DNA of 64,000 bases from Xiphias gladius (Eukaryota > Chordata > Actinopteri > Istiophoriformes > Xiphiidae), in NCBI RefSeq assembly GCF_016859285.1, contig NC_053418.1, forward strand, positions 9,711,501 through 9,775,500. The letters are read 5' to 3'. Below, in pieces: positions 61,701 to 64,000 of the stretch. Made by a program: the position numbers and the translations under genes. The notes beneath the pieces were generated by a model. It saw only the letters and a program-made list of their open reading frames with translations, searched no databases and was not told the DNA's origin. How positions within the stretch are numbered: the first letter of the stretch is position 1; the number at the start of each line of letters is the position of its first letter.

Positions 61701-61862
61701 TTTTAACTTCAAACCAATGGGAGACAATGCATTCACATTCAGTGCCTCATTCATTGTGTAATTCTGGGACTATAAAGCAAGAAATGTCACATAAAAGTGT
61801 AGCAGTCAAGACATTAATTTGCACCTTTCTTGTTTTATACTTTTCAAATTGTTATATAATTA

Positions 61863-61865
<3 letters not shown>

Positions 61866-61956
<91 letters not shown>
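61866..61956. repeat. (GT)n(GA)n compound microsatellite
   Basis: About 76 bp of GT followed by about 15 bp of GA. Confidence 0.97.
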
Positions 61957-62547
61957 TTTGTAGGTAGACACGTACTGTATGCATGTACGCATGGCTGTGA
62001 ATGCATGCATGAGCAGAAATGAAACAGACAAATCCATCAGACGTCCACTGGGTTTTGGTGTGTATGCCACCAGGAGCACCCATTAACAGAAAATAAATGC
62101 TTGACGCCATAAAGCTGACAGTGTCTCATTCATACTGACACTCTGGCTAAATTACACATAAAAGCACTGAAAACATCATCATTAAATATTGATTTTAAGG
62201 ATGGTTGAAAAGAGAACACATCCACACATAATCTGCAGATGAGGGAATTTGGATAAGAATCAAAGCAGATCGAGCAGAGTGGTTAAAATAGGCAGCTACA
62301 GGGGCGTCTCATGAGCAAAAAGATGGACAGAATGGAAGCGGAGGAAGAAAGAGAGAGAGTAAGAAATGAGAGGGGGTTAAAAGTGAAGAGAGGTAAAGGG
62401 TTCGGGGGGGTTTAGAAAGAGATTTAAGGCTGAGGCTCAGAGCAGATGTTAGCGTTGATGATGATGGATGCAGGTTGTTGAGATGCAGAGTTGTTATCAT
62501 GAGAGGCACTCGCAGCCTCCTCACAGCACACTTTCCCCCCAGATGTC

Positions 62548-62668
<121 letters not shown>

Positions 62669-63140
62669 CTTTGTTACATGGCAGTGGACAGGGAAATACT
62701 AAAATGAGAAAGCCATGTGCCAAAATAATAATAATAACACTAAAAATCCTCTATCCATGTTGGTTTTTATAAAGTTGTATATGAAAATTGAAAATGTCCT
62801 CTTCTGTCTAAACTTAGCTCAACTACAAGAAATTAAAACAATGAGGAGAAGCAATGAGATATAACAAAGGAGAGTTTAGAGACTGATTGGCACAGATGAG
62901 GCTAATGAACAACATCTTTTACACTCTTAGGCGCAAAAACAGCGAAAAGCAACTTCCTCTAAAGGCATAAATTGGATTAATTTGAAGATTTTCCACCTTT
63001 ATCTCACACAGGAGAGAGGTTACATTCTCTTGCATTAAACCATGTATCACTGGGCTACCACATACGTCCCTGCAATAATCCAACCTCGCCAAAAACCACA
63101 CACACTGGCTGCACACACACACATTCATAGGCAGCAGGTG

Positions 63141-63167
<27 letters not shown>
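63141..63167. repeat. (GT)n microsatellite
   Basis: About 26 bp of GT, with a short (CA)n at 63111-63121 nearby in inverse sense. Confidence 0.9.
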
Positions 63168-63171
<4 letters not shown>

Positions 63172-64000
63172 GGATATGTTGAGTGGTAACCTGCTCTACA
63201 CTCTAACCAGATAAAAGGTGCAGGACAGAAACATGTCGGTAATTGATTGCTAATTAGTTCCTTTGTTGTCGCCCATTGTGTCCTGACAGAGCTTTGCCCT
63301 GGGCTGTCTATTCACACACAGACTCTCTGGCCTCGCAGCAAGGAAATAACCATAGCCAGTCCACAATGAGTCACACTGATGTAACCCCAGCAGGCAACAG
63401 AAGCTGCTTTTACAAAGACGCAGGTACAGAAGACTTGACGGTGTAAATGGTGGATTTTTTTCTCATTCACTTCACAGGACATTCTCAGACAGAAAAGTAC
63501 ACATGCAAGTTTCATTCCACGATTCGTGATGAGGCAAAAAATCACCCCCCCCCCAAAATTGTCAAGCTTTAGTGTCCTCCCTCAACTGCATCCGGCTTAA
63601 CAGTATGAGTTGCAACAGACTATGTGCCATTTCCACTGAGTTGCTATAACCACATCTCTCTCCCCTCTCTCATCAGTGCATGAGAAATTGCCTAATGAGG
63701 AATGGGTCGCACATTTCCACAAACTCATTAACCCGCGAGCGAGTGAGACTAATTGCAGCGTTTGGGTAATGTGATTTCACATCTGTTACTGCAGCCCAGG
63801 ACACAGTAGTCAGCACAGAGCTGGATCTAGTGGGCTGAGCCACACATAGAGCTAGATTTACCAGAACAACACGCTCTCAGGCTGACACATGCTGCAGCTC
63901 CAGCCTGGATGGGTGGAGCAGCAGTCAGTTTGGCTGTGGTTATAACATTTGATCAACGGTTGTCATGAAATATCTTGTAATTACATGGTTCTGCGGGGTG

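Overview
The window is nuclear DNA from a vertebrate, most likely a ray-finned (teleost) fish. Genes are split into short exons with GT-AG introns. Very long (CA)n/(GT)n microsatellites are everywhere. The interspersed repeats are types common in fish: Tc1/mariner, hAT, piggyBac, L2-like LINE, tRNA-derived SINE and foldback elements. There are no operons, prokaryotic genes or CRISPR arrays. No database search was possible; gene names come from recognising the translated exons.

Layout. (1) About 1-23,830, + strand: the 3' three quarters of rasgrf2 (Ras/Rac guanine-nucleotide exchange factor 2), 24 coding exons from within the DH domain to the stop codon at 21,622, then a long 3' UTR. The 5' part lies outside the window. 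(2) About 23,830-30,750: intergenic DNA with a piggyBac transposase remnant, a cluster of tRNA-like SINE units in both orientations, and a possible 5' UTR exon of the next gene. (3) 30,778-34,977, + strand: complete nine-exon ckmt2 (mitochondrial sarcomeric-type creatine kinase, 415 residues). (4) 35,254-36,077: a hAT-type element with a second hAT-type element nested in it. (5) 37,536-38,587, + strand: a compact three-exon Ly6/uPAR (CD59-like) GPI-anchored protein gene with TATA box and poly(A) signal. (6) About 38,900-44,900: repeat-rich DNA with an antisense L2-like LINE, a probable solo LTR, a SINE and a second hAT fragment. (7) 45,072-54,918, - strand: complete seven-exon crhbp (corticotropin-releasing-hormone-binding protein, 322 residues), with a decayed Tc1 element and a foldback element in its introns. 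(8) About 55,050-64,000: gene-poor DNA upstream of crhbp with several microsatellites and no supported exon.

The genes do not form a pathway. rasgrf2 next to ckmt2 is the neighbour pair known on human chromosome 5q14. crhbp lies on the same human chromosome arm but several megabases away, so its position here reflects rearrangement or compaction of an old linkage group. I found no convincing undescribed biological system. The most interesting signals are an in-frame 93-bp cassette-like exon in rasgrf2, splice sites embedded in alternating GT/CA microsatellites, several perfect hairpins in non-coding DNA, the nested hAT pair and the head-to-head SINE cluster.
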